A DNA stretch of 64,000 nt from NCBI RefSeq assembly GCF_003112515.1, contig NZ_BEVZ01000001.1:372001-436000 (forward strand), written 5' to 3'. The notes beneath the pieces were generated by a model. It was given only the letters and a program-made list of their open reading frames with translations. It did not search any database and had not been told where the DNA came from. The translations under genes and the position numbers were made by a program. The DNA is from Streptomyces fragilis. Its GTDB lineage: Bacteria; Actinomycetota; Actinomycetes; Streptomycetales; Streptomycetaceae. Each line of letters starts with the position of its first letter. The first letter of the stretch is position 1. Shown here piece after piece: positions 28,718 to 36,352 of the stretch.

Positions 28718-30424
28718 TTAAAGACTGAGTGGGAGCGAGCCCTGGGCCCAGGGCTCGTGCTCAGTCGCGTGTCCCGAACGGTGTTGGGCACGCTGGTCGC
28801 CCGCTTTCGCCTCTGTGTCTGGCGGGACGAATCGTGTCCGTTGTCCAGGGATCGAGGGGCGGGTTTCCTCACGCCCTCGTGCACTCGGTGTGGCCTGGGC
28901 GGCTCGATGTCCGTATCCATCACTCTGGTGGATACGGGGCGTTGCCGTCCGACGCCGGACCGGGTGTCCGAGGGCGCGTCGTCCGATGGCGATGGCCGCG
29001 GCGTCGTGCCGGGTCATCTCGCGATTCGCTGTGGTGAGGGGTTTCTGCCAGTGCTGGGCGCCCCATTGTGAGGTGTAGGCGGGGTCGACGGCGACGATGG
29101 TGAGGCGGTGTTCGGCGGCCATGTTCACGATCCGCGCCTTCAGCCGACCGGTCGGGATGCCGGAGACCGTCTGCCGGAAGCGTTTGCGGCGTCCGTGTTT
29201 CTCGCGGGTGGTGCTGTCGGAGAAGTGGAGGTCCTCGATCGCCACCGCCCCCACACCCGACCGCACCGCCCAGTGCATCAGGCGGGTCAGAGCGTGCCGC
29301 AACTGCGCGTCCCGGTGGGACGCTGGTCCGGTGAGGTCGTAGTCGAACCGGCGCGGCTCACCGACCGGGTTGCCGTGCGCGTCCAGGCGATAGGCCGCGA
29401 GGTGGTCGGCGTTCATGTCGACACCGATTACCCCGTGGGCGCGTGCCGTCTCCAGGGGTACGGTCTGGACGGCGGGGCGTTTCCAGGATGCGGTGAGGTA
29501 CCAGCGGTCCCGGACCGGATCGTGGCGAATCTCGTAGGCGACGGCACGGTTGCTTGAGACACGGTCGGCCCACTCCTCACCCCGATGCCGGAACTCGACC
29601 CGGCCGGTGAGGACGTACCGGCCGTGCGGGGCGTTGGCCAGGTGCTCCAGCGGCCTGGGCAGTTTGACGCTCACCTCGCCGTCCGGGGTGACGCGGATGG
29701 TCTCGTTGCCGAACCGTTTGCCCGACTCACCGTCCGCCGAGAAAAACGCCCGCGCCGCCTCCCACCGCACCCGCCACCCGTATTCGGTGAGTCCGGCCTC
29801 CTCCAGATGATGGCGGGTCGTGGCCAGGCGTTTACCGCCCCGCACCACACGGACCCGGCCCGTCTCCCAGTCCGCCGCCACCTGCGTGTGCCGGGCCTCC
29901 AGCACTCGCAGCCGCTGCGCCTTGGCCCGCCACTCCCGCGCGGACTGGTAACCACCCGGAGCCCGCTTGCTGCCCTTGGCGCCGAGGGGCTGGGCCAGGC
30001 GGTGGCGGATGACCTTCATGGTGGTCTCGAGCCGGTGGAGGTGGGCGGCCTGGGCGCGGCGCGCGAGGGCGTACTGGTCGTGGGTGGACTTGGTGATCGC
30101 ACCCGCCCACCGGGACGAACACGCCGCCGTCAACGCCTGCTTGCGCACCGCCCACGACCGGTTGTTCCGCTCAAACCCCGCCTGCGCGTACACCCGCAGA
30201 TCACGCGAGGCCAGCGAACCCAGATGACCACCGACCAGCCGCAGCACCTCCACGTCCTGGCCATTGAGGTCCTTCAGCCGGGTCCGGATCGCGCACCCGG
30301 TGCCCTCCCGCACCACGAACGGCGCACGCAACGGCTGGGATGCCGCCACAGCCGACGACACGCCACGCACCCCGCGACCGCCCTCAACCGCCCCAACCAG
30401 TCCCATGCACCGGAAACGACACAC
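28718..30424 (-). CDS. TnpB-like RuvC nuclease (IS200/IS605 accessory type), zinc finger lost
   Basis: 568 aa, longer than classical TnpB (~400). The RuvC triad appears intact: Asp in GVIGVDMNADHLA, Glu in AVAIEDLHF and Asp in MTRHDAAAIAIG. The region between, where TnpB normally has a CxxC...CxxC zinc ribbon, reads TSQWGAQHWQ with no cysteines. The family are RNA-guided DNA nucleases of transposons and ancestors of Cas12. No TnpA lies nearby. Starts at GTG 30424 or ATG 30406. It is inserted between the DUF2516 and HbhA-like genes. The C-terminal ~70 residues are low complexity. Confidence 0.8.
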   Translation of the reverse strand: MCRFRCMGLVGAVEGGRGVRGVSSAVAASQPLRAPFVVREGTGCAIRTRLKDLNGQDVEVLRLVGGHLGSLASRDLRVYAQAGFERNNRSWAVRKQALTAACSSRWAGAITKSTHDQYALARRAQAAHLHRLETTMKVIRHRLAQPLGAKGSKRAPGGYQSAREWRAKAQRLRVLEARHTQVAADWETGRVRVVRGGKRLATTRHHLEEAGLTEYGWRVRWEAARAFFSADGESGKRFGNETIRVTPDGEVSVKLPRPLEHLANAPHGRYVLTGRVEFRHRGEEWADRVSSNRAVAYEIRHDPVRDRWYLTASWKRPAVQTVPLETARAHGVIGVDMNADHLAAYRLDAHGNPVGEPRRFDYDLTGPASHRDAQLRHALTRLMHWAVRSGVGAVAIEDLHFSDSTTREKHGRRKRFRQTVSGIPTGRLKARIVNMAAEHRLTIVAVDPAYTSQWGAQHWQKPLTTANREMTRHDAAAIAIGRRALGHPVRRRTATPRIHQSDGYGHRAAQATPSARGREETRPSIPGQRTRFVPPDTEAKAGDQRAQHRSGHATEHEPWAQGSLPLSL

Positions 30425-30490
30425 ACTCGCACACGGTTACGCGCACCCGAATAGGTTCACGAGCCAACAGTTCCGAACCCCTACGGCTGT

Positions 30491-30502
30491 CCGTGGACCC
30501 TT
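30491..30502. repeat. Direct repeat flanking the tnpB-like gene, upstream copy
   Basis: CCGTGGACCCTT matches CCGTGGACCGTT at 28705-28716 in 11 of 12 bases and in the same orientation. The two copies bracket the tnpB-like gene and may mark the element ends or a target repeat. Confidence 0.4.
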
Positions 30503-30580
30503 ACCCGGCGGGCGGGCCGGGCACCCCGGGGGCGCCCGGCCCTGCCGCGCACGGCCGGCTGCGACGGCCGTGCGGGTCGC

Positions 30581-31222
30581 TCACTCGGCGGGCGGCGTGG
30601 CCTTCTTCGCCGTGCGGCGGGCCGGGGCCTTCCTGGCCGGGGCCGCCTTCTTCGCGGTGGCCTCGGCAGCGGGCTCCGTGGCCGCCGCCCCGTCCTTCGC
30701 CTCCGCCGGCTCGTCCGGCGCGGCGGGCGGCTGCGCCACCGGGGTCTCGGCGGGCGCCGGCTTCGAGGCCCGCGGCTCGACCGCCGCGGCGGCGTCGACG
30801 ATGCCGTCCGCCGCCTCGCCGCGCCAGACGCGGACCGCCTGCTCGCCGTGCTCGGCGACCCGCTCGTAGGTCTCGCGGGCCTTGACCGCGTACTCCAGCG
30901 CCCGGCCCACGCCGCGCAGCGCCAGGCCCTGCGCGGTCTCGCCGAGCTTCTTCAGGTCGGGCTCGAGGCCGGACACGACCTCGGAGACCTTGGTCTGGAC
31001 GACCGTGGTGGTCTCCTTGACCCGGGCCACGGCCTTCTCCTTCACGGCCTCGGGGTCGGCGGCCTTGACCGCCTCGATCCGGGCCGGGGCCTCCGCCCGG
31101 ATCTGCTCGACCAGGGCGGGCACCTTCCGCGCCTGCTGCAGGGCCAGGTCGGCGGTGCCGGCGGCGAAGTAGAGGGGCGTCGGGTCGCTGAGGGTCTTGC
31201 GCAGGTCGTCGGTGATGGCCAT
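30581..31222 (-). CDS. HbhA-like heparin-binding/histone-like protein
   Basis: 213 aa. An N-terminal helical region (~1-140) starting MAITDDLRKTLSDPTPLYFAAGTADLA resembles mycobacterial heparin-binding hemagglutinin HbhA. The C-terminus (~165-213) has repeated Ala-Lys-Lys/Pro-Ala motifs like histone H1 tails. In mycobacteria HbhA is a surface adhesin; in Streptomyces the role is unclear. ATG at 31222 follows GGAAGGA. It lies 23 bp downstream of the XRE gene, the order Rv0474-hbhA of mycobacteria. Confidence 0.8.
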   Translation of the reverse strand: MAITDDLRKTLSDPTPLYFAAGTADLALQQARKVPALVEQIRAEAPARIEAVKAADPEAVKEKAVARVKETTTVVQTKVSEVVSGLEPDLKKLGETAQGLALRGVGRALEYAVKARETYERVAEHGEQAVRVWRGEAADGIVDAAAAVEPRASKPAPAETPVAQPPAAPDEPAEAKDGAAATEPAAEATAKKAAPARKAPARRTAKKATPPAE

Positions 31223-31245
31223 GACGATGGTCCTTCCCGGATCGC

Positions 31246-31692
31246 TTACTTCTCGAAGTCTGGTGGTGCGGGGGGCGTGCCCTCGCCGTCGGCCGGACGA
31301 GGTCCGCCCGCGGCCGCCTCGTCCGCGCCGTTCTCGTGGCGGAACGCGTCGTAGATCTGGATCAGCGCCTGCTTCTGCCGTTCGGTGAGGGCGGGGTCGG
31401 CGAAGATGACGGCCCGGGTGTCCGGACCGTGCGTCCCGTCGTCCGCAGTGCCGCTGCCCCGTTCGGCGTCGAGAATGCCCGCCCGGACGTAGAGGGTCTC
31501 GGCGGAGATCCGCAGCGCCTTGGCGACCTGCTGGAGCACTTCGGCGCTGGGCTTGCGCAGGCCTCGCTCGATCTGGCTCAGGTAGGGGTTCGACACCCCT
31601 GCGGCGTCGGCCAGTTGGCGCAACGACAGCTGCGCGTTGCGCCGCTGCTCGCGCAGGTACTCCCCGAGACCACCGACGTTGAGCGATGCCAT
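31246..31692 (-). CDS. XRE-family transcriptional regulator
   Basis: 148 aa. An HTH_XRE domain (~8-65) contains LRQLADAAGVSNPYLSQIERG, the classic recognition helix. The acidic C-terminal tail includes a conserved TERQKQALIQIYDAF helix, as in Rv0474 homologues next to hbhA. It probably controls the hbhA operon. Upstream, 31711-31740 carries two GCTAAC copies (GCTAACTTTTGCAAGC), a possible operator. The Tn7-like element begins only 79 bp upstream of the ATG, so its native promoter may be cut off. Confidence 0.85.
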   Translation of the reverse strand: MASLNVGGLGEYLREQRRNAQLSLRQLADAAGVSNPYLSQIERGLRKPSAEVLQQVAKALRISAETLYVRAGILDAERGSGTADDGTHGPDTRAVIFADPALTERQKQALIQIYDAFRHENGADEAAAGGPRPADGEGTPPAPPDFEK

Positions 31693-31765
31693 GACCACAC
31701 CGTGCCACCTGGCGCTAACTTTTGCAAGCGCCCCGCTAACAGGCCCGCGCGCACGGTTCGCGGAC

Positions 31766-31770
31766 CGGCC
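31766..31770. repeat. Target-site duplication, left copy
   Basis: CGGCC directly precedes the left terminal repeat, identical to the five bases after the right terminal repeat (44822-44826). Tn7-like and Mu-like transposases make 5-bp duplications. Confidence 0.85.
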
Positions 31771-31796
31771 TGTGACTTCACCCGATAGGTGTCACC
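31771..31796 (+). repeat. Left terminal inverted repeat
   Basis: Begins TGTGACTTC and ends TAGGTGTCACC, with a 6-base variable centre ACCCGA. Compared with the complement of 44796-44821, 22 of 26 bases are the same. The TGT terminus is typical of DDE transposons of the Tn7/Tn5053/Mu group. Confidence 0.9.
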
Positions 31797-31818
31797 TTCC
31801 AGGGATTCTTGTCACCAG
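31797..31818 (+). promoter_or_regulatory. Probable second TnsB-binding site, left end
   Basis: TTCCAGGGATTCTTGTCACC plus AG abuts the terminal repeat. The same motif (TTCCAG-N3-T-N3-TGNCACC) occurs in the right end. A weaker third copy, GTTGTCGCCCA, lies at 31883-31893. Confidence 0.7.
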
Positions 31819-31967
31819 TCCCCGCGTACGGCCGGTCATCCTCGGGACTGGGCGTCCGCTTGAGCAGAAGCCGACAGATCTCGTTGTCGCCCAAAGACCG
31901 CTCGTCGCGCACGAGCATGGTGATGGGCCGTACGACCGAGGTCGGCCCCCGCTCCGAGGGGAAGCGC

Positions 31968-32666
31968 GTGAACGAGGATCAGATGCCGGACTGCCTGGGC
32001 TGCTCCGACGAACCGAGCCGCCAGGCCGTCGTGTTCCCGACCGGTCCGGCCGATGACGCCCGCGCAGACTCGCCCACCGGCCTGTACGCCGATCGAGCAC
32101 GGTGGTGCCAGCCCTGCTGGGTCTACCAGGGCCCGTTCGACCGGTTCCACCTCCTGTACAGCCGACGCCTGCGTAGGTACATCGGCGGAACGCTGCGTCA
32201 CCTGCCGTTCGAGCAACGCGAGAGGGCCGTGGACGAGGTCGCGGCGGAGACCATGGCCGTCCTGTGGGAGAAGCGCGAGAAGCTGAAGAAGCCCGAGCGT
32301 GCCATGTACCAGGTGGCCAAGAGGACGGCCTGGAGGCGTTACCCCCTGGAACGGAAGGAGACTCCCGCCGACTTGGCGGAGATCGAGGAGGCCACGGAGG
32401 ATCCGATCGACGCGCTGGTCGACCGGATCCTTCTGGAGGAGGAACTGGCCAAGCTCCCGGAGAAGGAACGTCGGTACCTGTACGAGCACAAGGCACTCGG
32501 TGAGACCGCCCAGAGCGTGGCGGACGACTACGGCGTTGCCAAGGGGACAGTCACCCAGAGCACCCGGCGTGGGCTGGAGAAGATGCGGCCGGCCTTCGAG
32601 TACATCCGCTTCCTCACGATCCTCGCCGAGGTCGTCCGGGTGATCAGTCACTGGTTGTTCGAGTGA
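31968..32666 (+). CDS. ECF-like RNA polymerase sigma factor with N-terminal CxxC pairs
   Basis: 232 aa from a GTG at 31968, preceded by GAGGGGAAG; in-frame ATGs at 31917 and 31923 are less likely. Residues C9/C12 (CLGC) and C47/C50 (CQPC) form a putative zinc ribbon. Sigma region 2-like helices follow (~55-125, ending MYQVAKRTAWRRY), then region 4 (~150-205) with HTH KALGETAQSVADDYGVAKGTVTQ. The last 20 residues are hydrophobic (FLTILAEVVRVISHWLF). It is the first gene inside the left end and points towards the CBASS genes, so it may drive cargo expression, an inference from position only. Confidence 0.75.
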   Translation: MNEDQMPDCLGCSDEPSRQAVVFPTGPADDARADSPTGLYADRARWCQPCWVYQGPFDRFHLLYSRRLRRYIGGTLRHLPFEQRERAVDEVAAETMAVLWEKREKLKKPERAMYQVAKRTAWRRYPLERKETPADLAEIEEATEDPIDALVDRILLEEELAKLPEKERRYLYEHKALGETAQSVADDYGVAKGTVTQSTRRGLEKMRPAFEYIRFLTILAEVVRVISHWLFE

Positions 32667-32743
32667 CCCGGCGAGCCGCCCTCCCCGTACGCAGTGATGG
32701 CCAGCACACGCCGGGTCGGGTGCATGCTGGCCATCACGTCGCT

Positions 32744-33180
32744 GGTGGCGGGTCAGCGCTGCCTGCGGGCCTGGGTGACGATCCGTTTCCAGGTGCTGAG
32801 GCCTCCGCCGTGACGCTCGGCGAGGACGGCGGCGGTCTCCCCGCTTCCGGCCGGGCTCGGCGGCCAGGGCGACCCGAGGGTCCGGCGCCGGCGGGCGGCT
32901 GGCCACTCCGGCCCGCGGGCCGGAGTCGGCGTACTCCCACAGTTGGCACCGGGTGAGGTACTCGCGCGCCCAGCCGCTCTCCAGCTCCTCGGTTCGCACG
33001 TGGGCGGGCCAGTCGCGGTGGGTTTCGCGGTAGTGGCGATCGCGCTGATGTCGATCCCGAGCAGCCTGGCCTGGTCCGCCGGGGGGAGCTCCTCGTCGGG
33101 GTTGCCGCTGACTCGCACCCGGCCCGCTCGACAGCTCGGCCCGGGTGGCGTACAGCCGTCCGTCGATGAGTGATCACACT
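32744..33180 (-). pseudogene. Possible decayed helix-turn-helix gene
   Basis: The 595-bp gap between the sigma factor and cap5 has no intact gene. On the leftward strand, coding-like pieces jump frame: DGRLYATRAELS, then PDEELPPADQARLLGID, then RDRHYRETHRDWPAHVRTEEL, ending LAERHGGGLSTWKRIVTQARRQR before a TGA. This looks like a small DNA-binding protein broken by several frameshifts, but I cannot name its family. Confidence 0.3.
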
Positions 33181-33205
33181 GACGGCCCCCGACTGTCAGT
33201 GGCGC

Positions 33206-33242
33206 GTGCTTCTCTGTAAGCACTTCCATCTTCGATGGGAAG
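33206..33242 (+). promoter_or_regulatory. Paired inverted repeats before cap5
   Basis: GTGCTT-CTCTGT-AAGCAC (33206-33223) is followed at once by an imperfect repeat CTTCCATC-TTC-GATGGGAAG (33223-33242), just 19 bp before the cap5 ATG. The position suits an operator or a leader hairpin of the CBASS operon. Confidence 0.4.
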
Positions 33243-33261
33243 ATGCGCGAGAAGAGGGCGT

Positions 33262-34413
33262 ATGGCCATCTCCGACACAGAACGTTTGAAAGCTTGGGTC
33301 CGCGCCGGGGGGCGCTGTGAGTTCTGCGGCAACTACCTGCTCGAAGGCAAGCTCACGTACAAGGGCTTCACCCTCGGGGAACTAGCCCACATCGTGGGCC
33401 GAGACGTAGCACCTGGCTCTCCGCGAGGCATGGACCCGCTCCCAGAAGACAAGCGGGACCTCGCTGACAACCTGATGCTTCTGTGTCGAGGTGAGCACAA
33501 TGAGATCGACCGCAGGGGGTCACTCGACCTCATGACGGTGGAGCGCTTGCGGGCGATCAAGCGCGAGCGTGAGGCTTGGATCCGGCGCATGACTGGTCTC
33601 AGTCCTCAGAATGGAACCGCGGTGATCCGGTTGATCGGACCGGTACGTGGCTACGAGGTTGAGCTGACCAAGCCGACGGCCGCCGAAGCGGTGATCCGCT
33701 CAGAGGAGCGGTTCCCGGACTTTCCATTGAGCCTGCACGGTGACGGCTTCGAAATCGACCTCCGTAACGTGATCGGAGAGGAGGAGGGCGAGCCAGCCTA
33801 CTGGGAGCAATGCAAGCGGCAGATCGATCGAATCCTTGAGCATCGGCTCGCTGAGGCACTGCGCGAGGACGCCGTACACCACGTCAGCGCCTTCGGATTC
33901 GCGCGTCTGCCATTGCTCGTCTACTTCGGCTCTCGCCTCGACGACACCTTTGCCGTGACCATCTATCAACGTCACCGCAGCACAGAGGCATGGAACTGGC
34001 CCGACAACCCGGCGCCTGGCACCAGCTTCACCACCACTCCACCGCAGAACCTCCCACAGGGCGCCAAGGAGGGGGTCCTGGTCCTCAACGTCTCCGGGTC
34101 CATCCAAGCAGACGAACTTCCCGAACGTCTAAAGGAACTACCGCGCTGGGTAATCAACCCTGCTGGCAAGGTGCCCTCAGTTGATGTAATCGACTCCCTC
34201 GAAACGCTGAGCGAATTCACAAACTCGCTGCGCTCGATGCTCTCCTCCTTGGAAGCCCAGCACAAGCACATACAGACCCTGCACGTTCTGGCCGCAGCTC
34301 CGGTTTCGGCAGCCGTAGCTTTGGGACGAGTCCATGACGCTCATGTGCACCCGAAGATGGCCATCTACGACCGGACTGACGGACGCTACACAGTCGCGCT
34401 GGAGATCTCATGA
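33262..34413 (+). CDS. cap5: CBASS effector Cap5: HNH endonuclease-SAVED protein
   Basis: 383 aa. N-terminal HNH nuclease with zinc ligands C19/C22 (CEFC), catalytic-type H43 (ELAHIVG), N70 and C75/H79 (NLMLLCRGEHNE). The C-terminal SAVED domain (~170-383) is recognised by LPLLVYFGSRLDD, GVLVLNVSG and the end block HVLAAAPVSAAVALGRV...HPKMAIYD. Known Cap5 proteins bind a cyclic dinucleotide through SAVED, tetramerise and degrade DNA, killing or arresting the infected cell. ATG at 33262 after AGAGGG; the stop overlaps the CD-NTase start by 4 bp (ATGA), so the pair is one operon. Confidence 0.9.
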   Translation: MAISDTERLKAWVRAGGRCEFCGNYLLEGKLTYKGFTLGELAHIVGRDVAPGSPRGMDPLPEDKRDLADNLMLLCRGEHNEIDRRGSLDLMTVERLRAIKREREAWIRRMTGLSPQNGTAVIRLIGPVRGYEVELTKPTAAEAVIRSEERFPDFPLSLHGDGFEIDLRNVIGEEEGEPAYWEQCKRQIDRILEHRLAEALREDAVHHVSAFGFARLPLLVYFGSRLDDTFAVTIYQRHRSTEAWNWPDNPAPGTSFTTTPPQNLPQGAKEGVLVLNVSGSIQADELPERLKELPRWVINPAGKVPSVDVIDSLETLSEFTNSLRSMLSSLEAQHKHIQTLHVLAAAPVSAAVALGRVHDAHVHPKMAIYDRTDGRYTVALEIS

Positions 34414-35744
34414 AACTACTGGCCTACTTCAGTGCATTCCTTGCAGACACTGTGAACCTCAACCAGACACGTCTCGACCAACTCAACGACCGTGTGAACG
34501 CGATTACATCGACCCTGAAGTCCGACAGCCAGATCGGCGACCTCTACAAGACGCACATCCCGCAGGGGTCTTGGGCTCACCGCACCATCATCAAGCCATT
34601 CAACAATCACGAGTTTGACGCAGACTTTCTCCTTCACATGGATGAGGTGGAGGACTGGAAGCCCAAAGACTACTTGCGGGAGGTCCGGGCTGCGTTCAAG
34701 CGGTCCACCAACTACAAGTCGAAGATCACCAAGAAGAACCGGTGCTGCCGCATCGTCTACGCGGGCGATTGCCACGTCGACGTGGTGCCCTACATCACTC
34801 TGTCGGACGGCCGCGAAGTCATCGTCAACTATGCCGAGAATGAATTCGAGGATACCAACCCTCAAGGATTCACCGACTGGATGAAAGAGAAGGACAGTCT
34901 GGCCAACGGACAGCTGCGTCGCGTCATCAGACTGCTGAAGTACATCCGAGATTTCAAGCAGACCTTCAGCGTACCTTCTGTCATTCTCACGACTCTGCTC
35001 GGCGAACGCATCCAAGCCTGGCACGAAGCTACGCGCTACAGCGACACTCCCACAGCTCTCAAGACGATTCTGGCCGACCTGAGCGCTTGGCTAGACCAGT
35101 ACCCGCTTATGCCGCCCCTCACCGACCCGAGTTGCCCCGAGACGACGTTCAATCATCGCTGGAACCAGGAACAATACGAGAACTTCCGTAAGAAGATCAA
35201 CCTGTATAGCTCATGGGTGACCGAGGCCTATGACGAGGAAGATAAAGCGCTGAGTCTTGCAGCGTGGCAGCGTGTCTTCGGTAACTCGTTCCAACAACCC
35301 AGCTCGGCACAGAAGTCCCTGACAGCATCTGCGAGCATTCAACCAACTCGCGAGACCCGTGCCCCACATGAGCAGTACATCGAAGAGTTTGGTTTCAGCT
35401 GGCGAGGAGGATACAAGGTACGGATCAACGCCCAGGTGCTCCCAAAGAGCGGATTTCGTCACGGTCCCCTGCGTCGCCTCCGACGAGTGAGCGTCCTTCA
35501 GAGTCTGCGCTTCACCATCACAACCGACGTACCGGAACCGTACGACCTCTATTGGAAGGTCAGGAACCGCGGCCCCGAAGCCGCCGCGCTTGATCAACTC
35601 CGAGGCGAGATCATTTTCGATGAGGACCGAAGCAGAACCCGCAAGGAGTCGACTTCTTGGAAAGGCCAACATTATGTGGAGGTCTACATCGTCAAGAACG
35701 GTCGGGTCCTAGCCACCGATCACCACGACGTCGTCATCAGCTGA
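34410..35744 (+). CDS. CBASS CD-NTase (cyclic oligonucleotide synthase) with AGS-C domain
   Basis: 444 aa. Nucleotidyltransferase core with G53-S54 (QGSWAHRT), metal-binding D70 and D72 (EFDADFLL) and third acidic D124 (CHVDVVPYI). A helical middle follows, then a C-terminal beta-rich domain (~325-444, from YIEEFGFSWRGGYKVRI to the end) resembling the AGS-C sensor domain. It senses phage by an unknown cue and makes the signal read by Cap5. CdnG-type enzymes paired with Cap5 make 3',2'-cGAMP, but the product here is not predictable. No Cap2/Cap3 accessory genes are present, so this is a two-gene type I CBASS. Confidence 0.9.
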   Translation: MKLLAYFSAFLADTVNLNQTRLDQLNDRVNAITSTLKSDSQIGDLYKTHIPQGSWAHRTIIKPFNNHEFDADFLLHMDEVEDWKPKDYLREVRAAFKRSTNYKSKITKKNRCCRIVYAGDCHVDVVPYITLSDGREVIVNYAENEFEDTNPQGFTDWMKEKDSLANGQLRRVIRLLKYIRDFKQTFSVPSVILTTLLGERIQAWHEATRYSDTPTALKTILADLSAWLDQYPLMPPLTDPSCPETTFNHRWNQEQYENFRKKINLYSSWVTEAYDEEDKALSLAAWQRVFGNSFQQPSSAQKSLTASASIQPTRETRAPHEQYIEEFGFSWRGGYKVRINAQVLPKSGFRHGPLRRLRRVSVLQSLRFTITTDVPEPYDLYWKVRNRGPEAAALDQLRGEIIFDEDRSRTRKESTSWKGQHYVEVYIVKNGRVLATDHHDVVIS

Positions 35745-35884
35745 GCTAAGAATCGGGATGGGCAACTCGGCCAGTTCCGGCTATCTACTTGCCTAACGAC
35801 TAACGAACTCTGGAAGATCACCCTGACCAGACGCCCGCAGCGCCGCTCTTCCCGACTGCGGCGGTTCTGCGCTGCGGCTGGGGC

Positions 35885-36300
35885 CGGGGACACCCCTTGC
35901 CGTCCTGCGTGGCCTCGTTGATGTCGCTGATGGGCTTGGCGCCGACGTGGGAGTCTCGAATCGTGCGAGGCCCTGCAGGCCATCCGATCGCCTCGGGCCG
36001 AAGTCCGTGCTCGCGCCTGGTCGTTGGCCGGCAAAAACGCCCCCGACGCCGAAGGCCACGTCGTAGTCGATCTCAACGGCGTCTCTATGACAGCTCACTC
36101 CGACAAGGAGGAAGCGGCCGCGACCTGGGATAACACCTGCGCGCATCACTCGCTGATGGCCTTCCTCGGCCATGGACCGAGCTGTACCCGGTGAGCCCCT
36201 CGCCGCCCTCCTCATGCCCGAAACCCGGGCTTCAACACGACAGCCGACCACGTCGCTACCGCCCAACTCGCCCTGGCCTAACTGCCGAAGCACTGCCAGC
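35885..36300 (+). pseudogene. IS1380-family transposase remnant
   Basis: The 608-bp gap between the CD-NTase and RT genes holds a broken transposase. One frame reads EALQAIRSPRAEVRARAWSL, then HVVVDLNGVSMTAHSDKEEA and HHSLMAFLGHGPS, the DDE region of IS1380 transposases (VDLDxTLVTAHSEKE...HPLxAFxDHGPGGTGEP). A frameshift leads to GEPLAALLMPE and another to GFNTTADHVATAQLALA before an in-frame stop. The N- and C-terminal parts of a full ~450-aa transposase are missing. No terminal repeats are visible. Confidence 0.7.
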
Positions 36301-36352
36301 GAGGTCGGTCAAAGCAAGCAACTGCGCTCATCCCGCGAGCGCACGTAGGCTG

